NCBI RefSeq assembly: GCF_036898095.1 | Contig: NC_090729.1 | Location: forward strand, 152,278,028 to 152,342,027 | Reading direction: 5' to 3' | Origin: Palaemon carinicauda | Taxonomy: Eukaryota; Arthropoda; Malacostraca; Decapoda; Palaemonidae | Length of the DNA: 64,000 nucleotides | Shown: positions 49,801 to 61,592 of the stretch, piece after piece | Position numbering within the stretch: position 1 is the first letter of the stretch | How the letters are laid out: every line of letters begins with the position of its first letter | The notes under the pieces: model-generated | Seen by the model: the letters and a program-made list of their open reading frames with translations, nothing else | What the model was told of the DNA's origin: nothing | Databases searched by the model: none | Translations under genes and position numbers: made by a program

Positions 49801-51760
49801 CCCTGACTTTCAGTGATGAAGCGAAGACAGTCGACTTCTGTACTTGTTGAGAGAGAACTGGACCCGGTAGGGGGATCAGCGTGTGCTGCAGCTCCAGGAC
49901 CAGGGGATACCAATTGCTCCGGGGTCACTTGGGAGCCACTAGGGCCGCTGTCCCTTTGAAGGTTCTCAGTTTGGATAGGACTTTCAGCAGAAGGCTGGGA
50001 GGAGGGAACAGGTATATCCTGGACCATCTGTTCCAAGCCAGGGACATGGCATCTACTGCTTCTGCCTTGGTGTCCCCGTACGGGGCCACATATCGAGGAA
50101 GTTAATTGTTGCCGCTCGTTGCGAAGAGATCGATCTGAAGTTCCGGGACTTGGTGAGAGATGAAGGAGAATGATCTTGGGTCTAGAGACCATTCTGACTC
50201 TATTGGGCTTGTCCTTAATAGAGCGTCCTCCGTCACGTTGCGGAATCCTTGTAAGTGAACTGCAGACAGGTGCCATTTCTTCCTTTCTGCCAAACGAAAG
50301 ATCGGAAGAAGCACCTGATTCATCTGGGGCGATCTCGAGCCCTAACGATTGAGACATCTGACTACCACCGAGTTGTCCAGAGTCAGACGCATGTGGATCG
50401 AGGGAGGCGGGGAGAGTTTCTTCAAGGTGAGAAGAACCGCCATGGCCTCCAAGATGTTGATGTGAAACGTCTTGAATAGGGGAGACCATGTTCCTTGAAC
50501 CTGTTGTTGGTGGGAGTGACCTCCCCAACCCTCCAGTGAAGCGTCCGTGTGGATGTTGATTGATGGAGGTGGGTGTTGAAGAGCGATAGACCTTTTCAGG
50601 GCCTTTGCTTCTGACCACGGCTTTAAAAGTAAGCGAAGTCTGTTCGGAAGCCGTCTCTTGAGGTCTCTTCGAGCGATGGATGCGAAATGTCTCCAGAATC
50701 CCGCGGCATACTTTAGCTGTGCGCAAAGCACTGGGTTTGTCACAGAGGCAAACTGTAGAGAGCCGAGAACTTGTTCCTGTTGTCGTCTTGAGATCCGTTT
50801 GGAATTAAGAAGCCTTCTGACAGACCCTGCTATTTCCTTCCTTTTCTTCTGTGGAATGGAAAGGCGGTGTGACTGAAGGTCCCAATGGATTCCCAACCAT
50901 TGGAACTTCTAAGCTGGAGAGAGGCGAGATTTTTCTGCGTTTATCTTGAAGCCCAGATGCTCTAGGAACTGGGTGACTTGGTTGCAGGCTCTCAGACAAT
51001 CTTCGGGCGATGTCGACAAGACTAGCCAGTCGTCTAGATAGGCCATCAATTGGACGCCCTGAAGACGTAGCTGTTGGACGAATGCATGTGCCAACTTAGT
51101 GAAGATCCGTGGAGCCACGTTGAGCCCGAAGGGCATGGCCCTGAAGGCGTAACTTTTCCTTAGGAGTCGAAATCCTAGGTAGGAGGAAGTGTAGTGATTC
51201 ATTGGAATGTGCCAGTAGGCATCCGCCAGGTCTATGGAGACCGTGTAGGCCCTGTGAGGTAGAAGGGTCCTTATTTGTTGCAGAGTCAGCATCTTGAATT
51301 TGTTGTTAGCAATGAACTTGTTGAGGGGGGACAAGTCTAGAATGACTCTTAGTTTGTCTGAGTCTTTCTTGGGAACACAAAAGAGTCTCCCTTGGAACCT
51401 GATTGACTTTACCCTCCTGATCACCTTCTTGTTCAAGAGTTCCAGGAAATATTCTTCCAGGAGGGGGGTTGACTGTTGGAAGAATTGCTGGAAGGATGGG
51501 GGTGGTTGAATCCAGCTCCAGCCCAGTCCCTTCTTGACGATGCTGTGTGCCCAGGGATCGAAGGTCCAATGATCCTGGAATTGGCGGAGTCTTCCTCCCA
51601 CCAGAAGCACTTCATTGCTTCTGGTGGCCCGAGGGTTTGCCACCTCGGCCGCTAGCTCCCCTTCCTCCTCTGCATCTGGAGGGACGGCGAGAAGAATCTC
51701 TGCCGGAACCTCTGCCTGAGCCCCTACCTTTGGGACGAAAGGTAGTCGAGTGTTGCTCAT
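49742..51760 (-). pseudogene. DIRS-2 reverse transcriptase/RNase H, three in-frame stops
   Basis: Homologous to DIRS-1 RT (VILDLSPLNKF, IDLADAYWHIP, AYLDDWLV, NIHTDASLEGWGGHS). Nonsense changes lie at about 50909 (Gln codon CAG in DIRS-1, TAG here), 50342 (Gln to TAG) and 50102 (Gln to TAA). At the site of the DIRS-1 stop it keeps GAG. It is clearly dead. Confidence 0.88.
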
Positions 51761-53533
51761 AGGCAGGGGTGAAGACCGGTGACTGAGACACCACCGGCTG
51801 GGGGACCAATTGAAAGGTCTGTTGTGGCTGCGTAGCCACTTGAGGGAGTAGCCGGACCCGGAAACTGTCGTCTCGGTTGACTTTGCTGGGGTTTGGGTTT
51901 TGAGGATTTCCTCTTAGGCTGAGGGCCATCGTCCTGAGAGGACTTCCTCTTTCGGGACATGCCCCACATATGGAGAAGGTTCCTGTTCTCCGTAGCAGCT
52001 TTGTCCACTATCTCTTTCACCAAGGTAGACAGGAAGAGATGTTTGCCCCAGATATTGGAGGAAATCAGTCTCCGGGGTTCGTGTTTCACTGTTGCACTGG
52101 CGAATATGAACTCCCTGCAGGCTCTACGAGCCCTAGCGAAACTGTATAGGTCCTTGGTCACGGTCGCCGGGTCGCGAGGACCATGTAAAAGTCCGGGACT
52201 CTGGTGTCCCCATCCATGAGTTCCAGCTGTACCTGATGGGACAGCGAAGCGGCGAGTCTCTCCTTTGTATCCTGTTCCCTACAAAGGAGGTGATCGTTCA
52301 GCCGTGGGAGGTCCTCGTTGAATTGACAACCGGCCACATCAGGTTCCAGTTTTCCTACCGTGAAGGTCGACTGGATGTCTTTCCAGTGCCTATCATAGGG
52401 GGGAAGAGTAATGGAGAAGGGTCTGCACTCCTCCAGTGCAGGGCAAGGCTTCCCTTCCTCCACAACCTTCATGACCGCTTGGAAGGCCTTTTCAATGAAG
52501 GGGAAGGTCGCAGTAGCTAGAGCAACGAAGGTTGAATGCTTCTTACTCAGCGCTGGCATCTTGGAGTTTGTGAAACCCCGGCTCTTCAATGCCTGAGCTA
52601 GCATAGCTTGGGCCTTCGCGAGATCGAACACAATCACTTCCTTCGGTTTGGTCTCTTCTTTTGAGGCTGGTTCGACCTGAGCCGGACGTAACAGTCCGGA
52701 TAAGCCTCGAAATTCGGGAAGAACTCCACTTCTTCCAACAAAATATAGATCTTGCCAGTAGTGATTGGCATATGCTCGGCATATCTCCAAGGGTTAGCTT
52801 CCGAGCAAGTGGGGAGGTCCTTAACCGAAATCTTCTTCGGTTGTTTGAAGCCGACGAGAGTCGTCCGGAATTGCTCCTGAGTCTCGCGCAGCTTCTTGTC
52901 CATGAGGGCTTCAAGCATTCTGAAGACCTCTTGAGTGGCCGATGGAAGAGGGTCTGGGGTAGCAGAAGTCGAAGGAACAGGTTCCTCGTACGGTGCTGGA
53001 GTTACTGGGGGAGCAGGAGCGACCTCGGTCTCCGAATCCGGGTATTCCACCTGATCTTCCTCATAGTCGAGCTCCTCGCCCATGAGGTTCTTCTCCGTCT
53101 CTTCGGACACCTCCGACATACGTTCCACGTTGTCGGAATCAAGATGGCACTCACGCATGGACTGTGCCATGACGACGTCGGGTTCGACCACAATCTGGAC
53201 GGTGGGAATTTGTTCACGAGGGACCACCAAGTCTTTGGATGCTTTTGGAAAAAGCAAAGCCCTCAAGTCTTCATTGGGAAGATACGGTCCAGTGGTGTTC
53301 TTTTGGAAGCCACGCACCCATTTGCGTAGCTTCTCTCTAGCGATGTCCCTTACCTTCGTGGTAGGAGGATCGTTGAACGCCTCAACTAGAAGACTCTTGC
53401 AGAATGAACAGTTCTGCAGGTCCCAAAATTTAACGTCGCCTTTCTTGGTGGCGCAGGGGGCGTGGGTCCGGCACGCCTTGTGCCTGTAGAAGTCCGGGCT
53501 CTTCACTCCACAGAAGTTGCTTTCGCACTTCAT
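51612..53533 (-). pseudogene. DIRS-2 Gag-like region, two or more frameshifts
   Basis: The frame 52634-53533 holds the Cys-rich N terminus (CRTHAPC, NCSFCKSLL) and acidic middle. The frame 52158-52790 continues (REQDTKERLAASLSHQVQLE), and 51757-52161 and 51612-51929 hold the rest (NIWGKHLF, then RGSGRGSGRDSSRRPSR). Frame changes fall near 52690, 52160 and 51860. Confidence 0.7.
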
Positions 53534-55895
53534 ATACTCCTCCTGTAAAAGAAAGAGATCATGAGTACATGTAAGGCATAAGAATGACTTACATTATTCT
53601 AAAATTAAGAATAACTTAATCTACAATGGCATATTAATGTTCAAGATTGATGAGCTGGAAAGGAAGTAGATAGACACATACTTGTGAATTCCGCCCAGCC
53701 GGTTACCGTAACCTTATCCGTAGATAATTCATTTGGACCCGAGGGTCACAAATGAGGGAAATCCGTATTGATGAGCCAAGCTAGGCTTTTAAAAGGGAAC
53801 TGTCCGCAGAGTGTACCAGGATCTGAGACCACTCAGAGCCTTGAGGGAGAGGGGAAAATAGGATAAACCCCTTAGTAAATGTAGGTTCCGACAATCGACT
53901 GCACTGAGATACACAGAATAAGCTGCAAATGTTGTAATGTGCAATCAAACAGCATAGCCACTATTTTAGTTGGTATAACAATACCTATATGGAGGTGGCT
54001 AGGCTATCTGGCTGCATCATATTGACTTCCGGCATGATGCCGGCAGCCAGGGAAGGGGTACATGTCCCTTAGCGTCTCATGAGGGGGCGCCGGTAGACCG
54101 ACGGCACGCCAGAGGCCGGTCCTGCAGGGTGGAAAACATCAAGGCAGACACACTGAGCAACCGAGATGGATAATACCAAAGTGGCGACCGCCGGCACAGC
54201 GGCGGTTCACCGGTGGAGGCGGCGGGCTCTGGCAGTTGAAGGCTGACGGCATGGTGAGCCTTAGTTCAATTCATAAGAGAGATATATATAAGGATGGATA
54301 CCTAGATTGCCGGCAATCAATGCCGGCAGACTCCGAAGTCGGCCGGCTGTTGCTAGGTAAATATAAGGGTCGGGACGTCGGCGGTATGTCGACGGAAGGT
54401 GGCAGCCTCCGGCACTCGCTAGGCTGACGTCTTAGAGGGGGAAGGCATCTTATGAACAGAGGTCACCTGAGGTAGTGGCGGTTATTGCCGGCAGTAGAGA
54501 CGGCAAGGGACCGGCACCGAGATAGAGAGAGAAAAAGGTAAGGAGGGATGGGAGGGGTAATATCCTATACCCCTCCGGCATCCCCCCGGAGAGAGTGCAC
54601 TCATGATAGGAGTAGATACTACTAACATCCGGCGGCAGTGGGCCGGCAGACGGCCGGGAACCTGAAGTAACCCAAGGTAGGGATAGAAGGCACTCAAGGA
54701 GGGGGAATCCCCGCCAGCATGACCCCCGCCGGCAACCACCCTTATAGAACGCTATGAAGGGTATGTGTACCAGAGCGGCCAGCTCAGCAGGAGAACAAGG
54801 CTAGCCCTACCACTCCACCAAAGGGAGGAGTTGTAGAACCAAGGACAGGGGTGTGTAGGCAGGCCTACACCAAAGGGATAGAGTGGAGGAGGGAAAAGTA
54901 GTGGTCTTTCTAAATGGGTAGACTCTGTATGAGAGCGGCCACCAAGGCAAGGGAGAACGCTCCCTAACTTAGGATAGGTAGCCCAGATCAAGTACAGTAC
55001 TAATGTACTGTCCCAAACTATAATAAGACAGAGTCAACCCCCAGAGCTTAACCTAGATTAGGAGGACCAACTCCTAGGCTAGGAAAGTCTGAAAGACACA
55101 TCGCTAGTTGCAGGGAGGAAGGGTAACCCAACCAAGTGCAACTGGAGGAAGGGCAGGGCCCTTCCTAAGGTCTCAGGCACGACCCTAAGGGGAGGTCATT
55201 CCCTTAGGGTAGGCAGAGAAGCGATAAATACTCTGGGTGTAGACAAGATCTCCCTACATAGAAGGGAAGGCAAGTCTACCCAGAGGGAATACCCGCAGGC
55301 AGGGGGAATACTGAGCATACAAGGGTTCCTACATTAGGTTAGGAGGGGGTTGGTACACAACCAACTCAGTCCCTTGTATGGTCCCTGAAGGCAAAAACAC
55401 TTACATCACAGTAACTAGTATGTTTAATAATGCCAAAATCTTCATAACTTAACTTAGGAACACTAATATATATCATTCATGAAAAAGAGCACTACAGTAG
55501 GCTGTCAAGCCTAGGGGCTAAGCTAGTGATCTAGTATGGGGTCGAACAGCGACCGTAAACTGATGAGCGATAAAACACGATATAATAATTTCCTAGCTAT
55601 GAAGACTAAATAACTAATAATATTTATTAGTTAAAGGACTTGAGAAGGCTGTTCTGGCTAACTAAATAAGGCATGCAACATGAAGAGCGACGCCGTCATG
55701 GCGCGTCCGGTATCGCATAGCTCGGCCACAAAACACTATATTTTAAGAAAATTAGAAGTTACTTTACGGCCAGAACTTATTAAAACAATACTAGGCGAGG
55801 CTGAAGGCTGCGACATTACGGCGATGTAAGCAGATAAAAGAGTCACTTGGGAAAAATCCGACTTAGCGTAGAAGCTACAGGCGAAAGGATGAGGA
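53534..55895 (-). other. DIRS-2 5' leader with CCGG-rich region
   Basis: No supported gene. A CCGG/GCCGGCA-rich region at about 54010-54720 corresponds to that in DIRS-1. Confidence 0.55.
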
Positions 55896-56232
55896 CGGAC
55901 GTGACGTCATTTAGCAATGGCGCCCGTTTGTTTACGTCTCGAGTACCAAAAGTAGCCACGGATGAGAGTAACTTGGGAACGGCCACTCAGTTACTCAGCC
56001 ACCTTTCCCTATCGAAGTGTTAACTCTATATGGGGTGCAGATAGCTATGTGGCGTGTTAATAAATGCGTCCCCTGTTGATATACGATATCCTAGAGGGAA
56101 ACCTTTAGGGTACTCGCACCAGAAGTTAGAATTCTGTGATAACCTTTAGTTTAATTCTCTGGGAATATCCACTGTAGCTAAATATACCCTAGGAAGCTAC
56201 TGAAGGAACCTTCCATCAGGACGTCATGGCTT
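55896..56232 (-). repeat. DIRS-2 left (5') inverted terminal repeat
   Basis: Reverse complement of 47455-47775, starting GGACGTGACGTCATTTAGC and ending TCAGGACGTCATGGCTTGAG. Confidence 0.88.
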
Positions 56233-56245
56233 GAGCCACCCCCCC

Positions 56246-56320
<75 letters not shown>
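56246..56320. repeat. Poly-A and (AT)n microsatellite
   Basis: An A18-like run then about 50 bases of AT, ending in TGTATGTATATTGGAC. Confidence 0.95.
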
Positions 56321-56323
<3 letters not shown>

Positions 56324-56559
56324 ATTGGACTATAAGTTTATAGATATCCATTTATAGATCTGTTATGACTACAATAGATAAAGAAAGGGGATTTCTATGG
56401 CATTGTTTTCATCACTGCAATTTTCAGGATATTGGTGTCACAGGCTTTTCTATAGTACCATTAATGAATAAGGAATGTAATAAAAAAGGAAAACTGTGAA
56501 CAGCATATTGATTAGAATCGTCCAAAGGAAAAAAAATTTTCATTTTTAACCATTGATGT
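56321..56559. other. Unassigned AT-rich sequence
   Basis: No coding, repeat or RNA signal recognised between the microsatellite and the LINE-C 5' region. Confidence 0.4.
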
Positions 56560-57252
56560 AGAACATCCGTCCGTTGAGATACTACCACTAGAGAGGTATT
56601 GGATCCTTTGACTGGCCAGACAGTAATGCATTGGATCCCTCTCTCTGGTCATGGCTTATTTTTTCTTTGCCTACACTTACACAGAATAGTTTGGCCTATT
56701 CTTTACATATTCGTGTCTTTCCTCATACACCTGACAACAATGAGATACTTAACACTTCTTCACCCAAGGGGTTAATTACTGTACTGCAATTTGTTCAGTG
56801 TACTTTCCTCTTGGTGAGGGTAGAAGAGACTCTTTAGCTGTGGTAAGCAGCTCTTCTAGGAGAAGGACACTCCAAAATTAAACCACTGTTCTCTAATCTT
56901 GGGTAGTGCCATAGCCTCTGTACCATGGTCTTCCACTGTCTTGGGTTGGAGTTCTCTTGCTTGAGGGTACACTCAGGCACACTAATCTCTCTTATTTTTT
57001 TTCTTTTTTTTTCTTTTTTTTCTTCCTCTTGTTTTTTTGAAATGGTGTGTTGGGCAGGCTTAATAGAAGGGCCATGGATGCCTGGTGGTTTATCAAGAGG
57101 CTGTCTTTTTCTTTTTCTGATTATTTTTCTTCTCAAAACCATCCTTACTGTCCTCCCTTCAGTTGAAGTGGCTATCCTGGAGGGTATTTAGCCTTGCATG
57201 GTGTATCGGCTCCTCCATGTTGACCGGTTTTTCCGACTTTTTACTATAGTCT
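56560..57252 (+). mobile_element. LINE-C 5' region (untranslated)
   Basis: Sequence leading without interruption into the LINE-C endonuclease. It includes a T/C-rich run at 56995-57040. I recall closely similar stretches (CTCTTCTAGGAGAAGGACAC and following) as an abundant repeat in decapod genomes; this is memory, not a search. The left edge is not defined. Confidence 0.45.
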
Positions 57253-57372
57253 ATGGGTATCATCAATCACTTTGTTGATAATTCTTCACGTATTGTTTTT
57301 GTTATAATTCTTGTAAATCTAGTTTTTAAGTATGATGTCTCTTTTTTATTTCTATTAATTCTTATGCTGTTT

Positions 57373-57399
57373 GGAGACATTGAGCGAAATCCGGGATCA
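57373..57399 (+). other. Degenerate 2A-like motif GDIERNPGS in LINE-C
   Basis: Residues 41-49 follow a hydrophobic LFLLILMLF stretch. The 2A ribosome-skipping consensus is D-x-E-x-N-P-G-P; here all match except the final Pro, which is Ser. 2A-like sequences at this N-terminal place are known in several non-LTR elements. Loss of the last Pro probably abolishes skipping. Confidence 0.55.
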
Positions 57400-57696
57400 G
57401 TACGTCCTAGATTTCGTCAATGTCGTCTTCTGTATTGCAATATTCGTGGTCTTCATGCAAATATCCAAGACCTTACAGTTGCGTCCAGACAGTATGATAT
57501 TCTTTTGTGCTCAGAAACTTTGGGTTCTAATATGAGGCACTCATCTGACCTCCTTATAACTGGTTTTAAGAAGCCAATAATGTTGAAACGTGATTCCATC
57601 CCTATGGCCAGGGGAATGGCGGTGTATATTAGGACCGAGTACCCTGCTTCTCATAAGTCCTGCTATCAATGTGGATGTCATGAGATTCAGGTAATA

Positions 57697-57720
57697 CAGT
57701 GAACCCTCGTTTATCGCGGT
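57697..57720 (+). repeat. Tigger left terminal inverted repeat
   Basis: CAGTGAACCCTCGTTTATCG, imperfect partner of 61569-61592; the outer 13 bases are exact. Confidence 0.93.
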
Positions 57721-58359
57721 AGATAGGTTCCAGACGCGGGCGCGATAGGTGAAAATCCGCGAAGTAGTGACAGCATATTTACCTATTTATTTAACATGTA
57801 TATTCGGACTTTTAAAACCTTCCCTTGTACGTAGTACTGTTAACAAACCACCCTTTAATGTACAGAACACTTAATGCATGTACTACAGCACCCTAAACTA
57901 AAACAGGCACAAATATTAAAGGCAATTTTATATCATGTGTTTCCTAAACACCTAAAAAGCACGATAAAAAATGGCAACCAATGTTTTGTTTACGTTCATC
58001 TCTGATCATAATGAAGAAACAAACTCATTTAGTGTACACATATATGTATAGGTTAGTTTTTGCATCGATTATATTGATTATACAGTACTGTATGTTAATT
58101 TTTTTATTACCAATGTTTTAGTTTACGTATTTTTCTTAGGACTTCCAAATGAAATCTTTTTCTTTATGACGCCGCCTGAAACGACGGCGTATACGCTCAG
58201 TAAACAACCACGCTCAGAACAAACAAGGCATTTAACGCGCATGATGATAGTGATAAATAATGATACAGTACATACAGTATTTACAGTAAAAGCATTTACA
58301 AAATATGTTACCTTACAAATATAAATTATACAGTACTTGTACGTAGCAAAGCAGGAAAA

Positions 58360-58441
<82 letters not shown>

Positions 58442-58783
58442 TTTACGTACGAATGTAAATTTTAAACAAAAAAAATATGATAGGTTACAACATGTAGACT
58501 TTTAAAACCTTCCCTTTAACTTAATGCATACAGTACGTACATTACTAAACTATAAAACAGGTTAAAGTAAAAAATAAAGATTGTTACTGTACTCACCACG
58601 AAAGAAGTTCAAGAAAAACTTGAATGACGATGGCGATGAATTTGCTGCACAGTAGAAATGATGATGATGAAGCTGATGATGTGTTCTACTGTGCAGTCAA
58701 TGATAGTATTTTACGTCTCTTCAGACGGAGGTGCCTTTTCCTGGGACACCTCTTCAACTTCTTCAATTTCTTCCGAAGGCGTA
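57721..58783. other. Tigger non-coding part 3' of the transposase
   Basis: AT-rich sequence with no supported ORF; includes a (GA)n microsatellite at about 58366-58437. Confidence 0.6.
58366..58437. repeat. (GA)n microsatellite inside Tigger
   Basis: About 72 bases of uninterrupted GA. Confidence 0.97.
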
Positions 58784-60585
58784 CTAGCAGGAGGAACTGG
58801 CTCTTTTTTTGCGAGGCTGGAAGAACATTGTGATCGGAAGTTGTTGCCGCTGCTTCTTTTTTCGATCTAAGAGCATCTTGTAGGGAGTCATGATGTCATC
58901 GACCTTATTTGAGAATTGAATCGAGCGAACCATATCCTCGTCCCACTCTTGTAACATTTCTTTCGCCTCCTTCATATGGTTGCAGAACTTGGCAAGCCGT
59001 TCTAATGTTAAGCCCGTTTCTTCGACATTTTCTTGGGTCTCTTCCTGGGCACCCTCACTCTCTTCCTCACTTGCCGATTTCGTCAGGTCTTCGAGGTCTG
59101 CGTCAGTTAGGGGCTGGGAATGGCAGTCCAACAACTCGTCGACGTCTTCAGTCGTCATGTCGCCAAACCCGTCACCTCCAATTATGGCAGCCAACTGCAC
59201 AGATTTCCGTATTGCAGAGTGTTGGATTTCCGACGGAGTAAATCCCTTGTCGTCGTAAACAATCTCGGGCCACAACTTCTTCCAGCTCGCATTCACGGTT
59301 GCAGGTTTCATCTCTTGAAGTGCCTTTTGAATATTCTGCAGGCACGTGGCTATGGTGTACTGCCGCCAGTACGCCTTCAAGTTGAAATCTTCATCCTCGT
59401 CATCTTGGGCAGCATCCACACACGCAACGAGGTCCGCCAAGGTATTCTTCGTGTAGAGGGCCTTGAACGCCCTGATAACCCCCTGGTCCATCGGTTGAAT
59501 TAATGACGTGGTGTTGGGTGGCAGGAACTCAACCTGAACGCCCTCACGCGACAGGTCAGTTGCGTGTCCACCAGCGTTATCCATAAGGAGAAGGATCTTG
59601 AATGGCAAGCCCTTCTCCAAGAGATATTCATGGACTTGCGGGATGAAACACTGGTGGAACCAGTTGGAGGTCAGCATCTTCGTAATCCATGCTTTTTTAT
59701 TATGCATCCAGTACACGGGAAGGAGATTCTTATTTTTATTTTTCAAAGCGCGAGGATTTTTCGACTTATAAATACTGTAAGCCCTGGCTTTAACAAAAAT
59801 CCAGCAGCATTGCCACACATCACGAGGGTAACGCGATCCTTGAATGCCTTAAAGCCAGAGGCTTTGGCTTCCTCTTTGAACAGGAAAGTTCGCGACGGCA
59901 TTCTCTTCCAAAACAAGCCGGTTTCATCCATATTAAACACTTGTTCCGGCTTGTATCCACCTTCAGCGATAATGTTCTTGAAAGTCTGGTTCACGTAAGT
60001 TTCAGCAGCGGCAGTGTCAGCGGAAGCAGACTCCCCATGCAGGGAAACGCTTTTCAGGGCGAAGCGTTTCTGAAACTTTGCGAACCATCCTTTGCTGGCG
60101 GAAAAACGTTGTTTCTGACGCTGGGAATCAGTGGAGGTCCCTGGTTGAGGTTCATCTACATCATCATCTTCTTCAGCATGGTCGCCATCGTCGTCATGAG
60201 GTTCCTTTGCCGCAAAATTCTCATACAAGCTCAAAGCCTTTGTTCGGATGGTGTTCGTATCCAACGCTATGTTCTTCTTCCGACAGTCGGCAATCCACAC
60301 AGCTAAAGCACCTTCCATGCGTACGATCGTTTTATTACGCGTTGTAACGACTCGCTTCGCTGATCTGCTAAAGGTGATTGCAGCAGTCTTTCTAATGTTC
60401 GCCTCGTCCTTCTTGATGTAGCGAACGGTGGATTCGTTGATGCCAAAATGGCGGCCGGCGGCCGCGTAACTTCTACCATCTTTTAACATGTCGAGAAGCG
60501 TAACCTTCTCAGCTATCGTCATCATCCTTCGGTGGCGTTTAGGCTCACTACCAGCCTTACTAGAAGCAGAACGCTTGGGAGGCAT
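58784..60585 (-). pseudogene. Tigger transposase (CENP-B/jerky type), frameshifted near 59775
   Basis: The N-terminal frame 59743-60585 begins MPPKRSASSKAG and contains a psq/CENP-B helix-turn-helix (AEKVTLLDMLKDGRSYAAAG, GINESTVRYIKKDE), a second CENPB-type helical domain, and the first catalytic Asp in FNMDETGLFW. The C-terminal frame 58784-59818 contains ILLMDNAGGHA and LIQPMDQGVI, the second and third Asp of the DDD triad. The frames meet after LLKPGL, where about four or five bases (ACAGT) appear inserted. Total length, about 590 residues, is normal. As it stands the catalytic triad is split, so the copy is non-autonomous unless the indel is an error. Confidence 0.9.
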
Positions 60586-60904
60586 TGTAACAGAAAGTTC
60601 AACAAAAAGTTCAACTTAAAACAGTCGCACACAGCACAGATTAAACTTCACAAACTTAAGAACGTCTACTCAGCAATACGCGGAAAGAGAAAGTGAACGA
60701 TCCAGCCCCGCGAGAACTTTGATGCTGCGGGTAGAAGATGCGGGCAAAACACCAATCACAGGCTAGATAACAAAACTTGAGTTTTGATTCGTCATCTATC
60801 AGCGCTTGAACCAATCACAACCCGTCTTACAGTACTATGGTGCGTTGGTTACTCATAGAAGATGTCCCGCGCACACTGAACGTACGTAGATTAAGTACAA
60901 TACC

Positions 60905-61033
60905 GTAATAATAATAAATAATGATAATAATACTGTACAGTAATAATAATAATAATAATGATTAATAATAATAATAATAATAATTTTATTAACAACAACA
61001 ACAATAATAATAATAATAACAATAATAATAAAA
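60905..61033. repeat. (AAT)n/(AAC)n microsatellite
   Basis: Imperfect trinucleotide array of ATA/AAC units over about 130 bases. Confidence 0.9.
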
Positions 61034-61052
61034 ATTTACGTACGCTATTTTA

Positions 61053-61054
<2 letters not shown>

Positions 61055-61122
<68 letters not shown>
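61055..61122. repeat. (CT)n microsatellite
   Basis: About 68 bases of CT. Confidence 0.97.
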
Positions 61123-61128
<6 letters not shown>

Positions 61129-61568
61129 TTACAGTATTCGAAATGTGATTTTTGCAACAAAGAATATTATTGGATGCAGTACTGTACTACGTACGTATAC
61201 ATACAAAAGATTCATGGAAAAGAAGCACATCCATTACAGTACACACCATTCTAATATGGTAGGACTGCATCTGATTTGCGTTTCATGTTCGATTTAATTT
61301 TACTACGTACTGAATTATCGTATGATCACATTCTCTTTTCGTGTTTTATTTCTTTCTGTGCTGAATTATATATCATATGTAATGCAATGAACAATCAGTA
61401 AGAGCAGATATTACTAATTTAATGGAATTACAGGTAACAAAATATCGTATTTGGTTGTCTTCAGATTTCGCGGTATTTTCGAATTTTCCGGAAAATCCGT
61501 GATATGTATATAGTATATATATGGGTTATGGGATAACCCCGCGAAGTGGTGAATCCGCGATTGTCGAA

Positions 61569-61592
61569 CCGCGAAGTAGCGAGGGTTCACTG
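61569..61592 (-). repeat. Tigger right terminal inverted repeat
   Basis: Reads CAGTGAACCCTCGCTACTTC on the minus strand; partner of 57697-57720. Confidence 0.93.

Larger units (their letters stand above)
47413..56245 (-). mobile_element. DIRS-2: full-length, degenerate relative of DIRS-1
   Basis: About 8.8 kb, same order and strand as DIRS-1, with matching terminal extension (TTTTGAGCGAAGCG), inverted repeats, internal complementary region, and gag, RT and recombinase homologues. Many substitutions separate it from DIRS-1. The RT has at least three nonsense changes, and gag and recombinase have frameshifts. The right end is blurred by a C/A run (GAGCCACCCCCCC). It is inserted within an AT microsatellite, so no target duplication can be judged. 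Confidence 0.9.
60586..61568. other. Tigger non-coding part 5' of the transposase, with microsatellites
   Basis: Probably holds the transposase promoter (none identified). Contains (AAT)/(AAC)n at about 60905-61033 and (CT)n at about 61055-61122. Confidence 0.6.
57697..61592 (-). mobile_element. Tigger/pogo-type DNA transposon, 3896 bases, inserted at TA in LINE-C
   Basis: Terminal inverted repeats begin CAGTGAACCCTCG at 57697 and end CGAGGGTTCACTG at 61592. The target TA is duplicated at 57695-57696 and 61593-61594. The transposase is encoded on the minus strand. Removing the element and one TA rejoins the LINE-C endonuclease frame (EIQVI to KVCGRH), so boundaries are exact. Confidence 0.95.
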
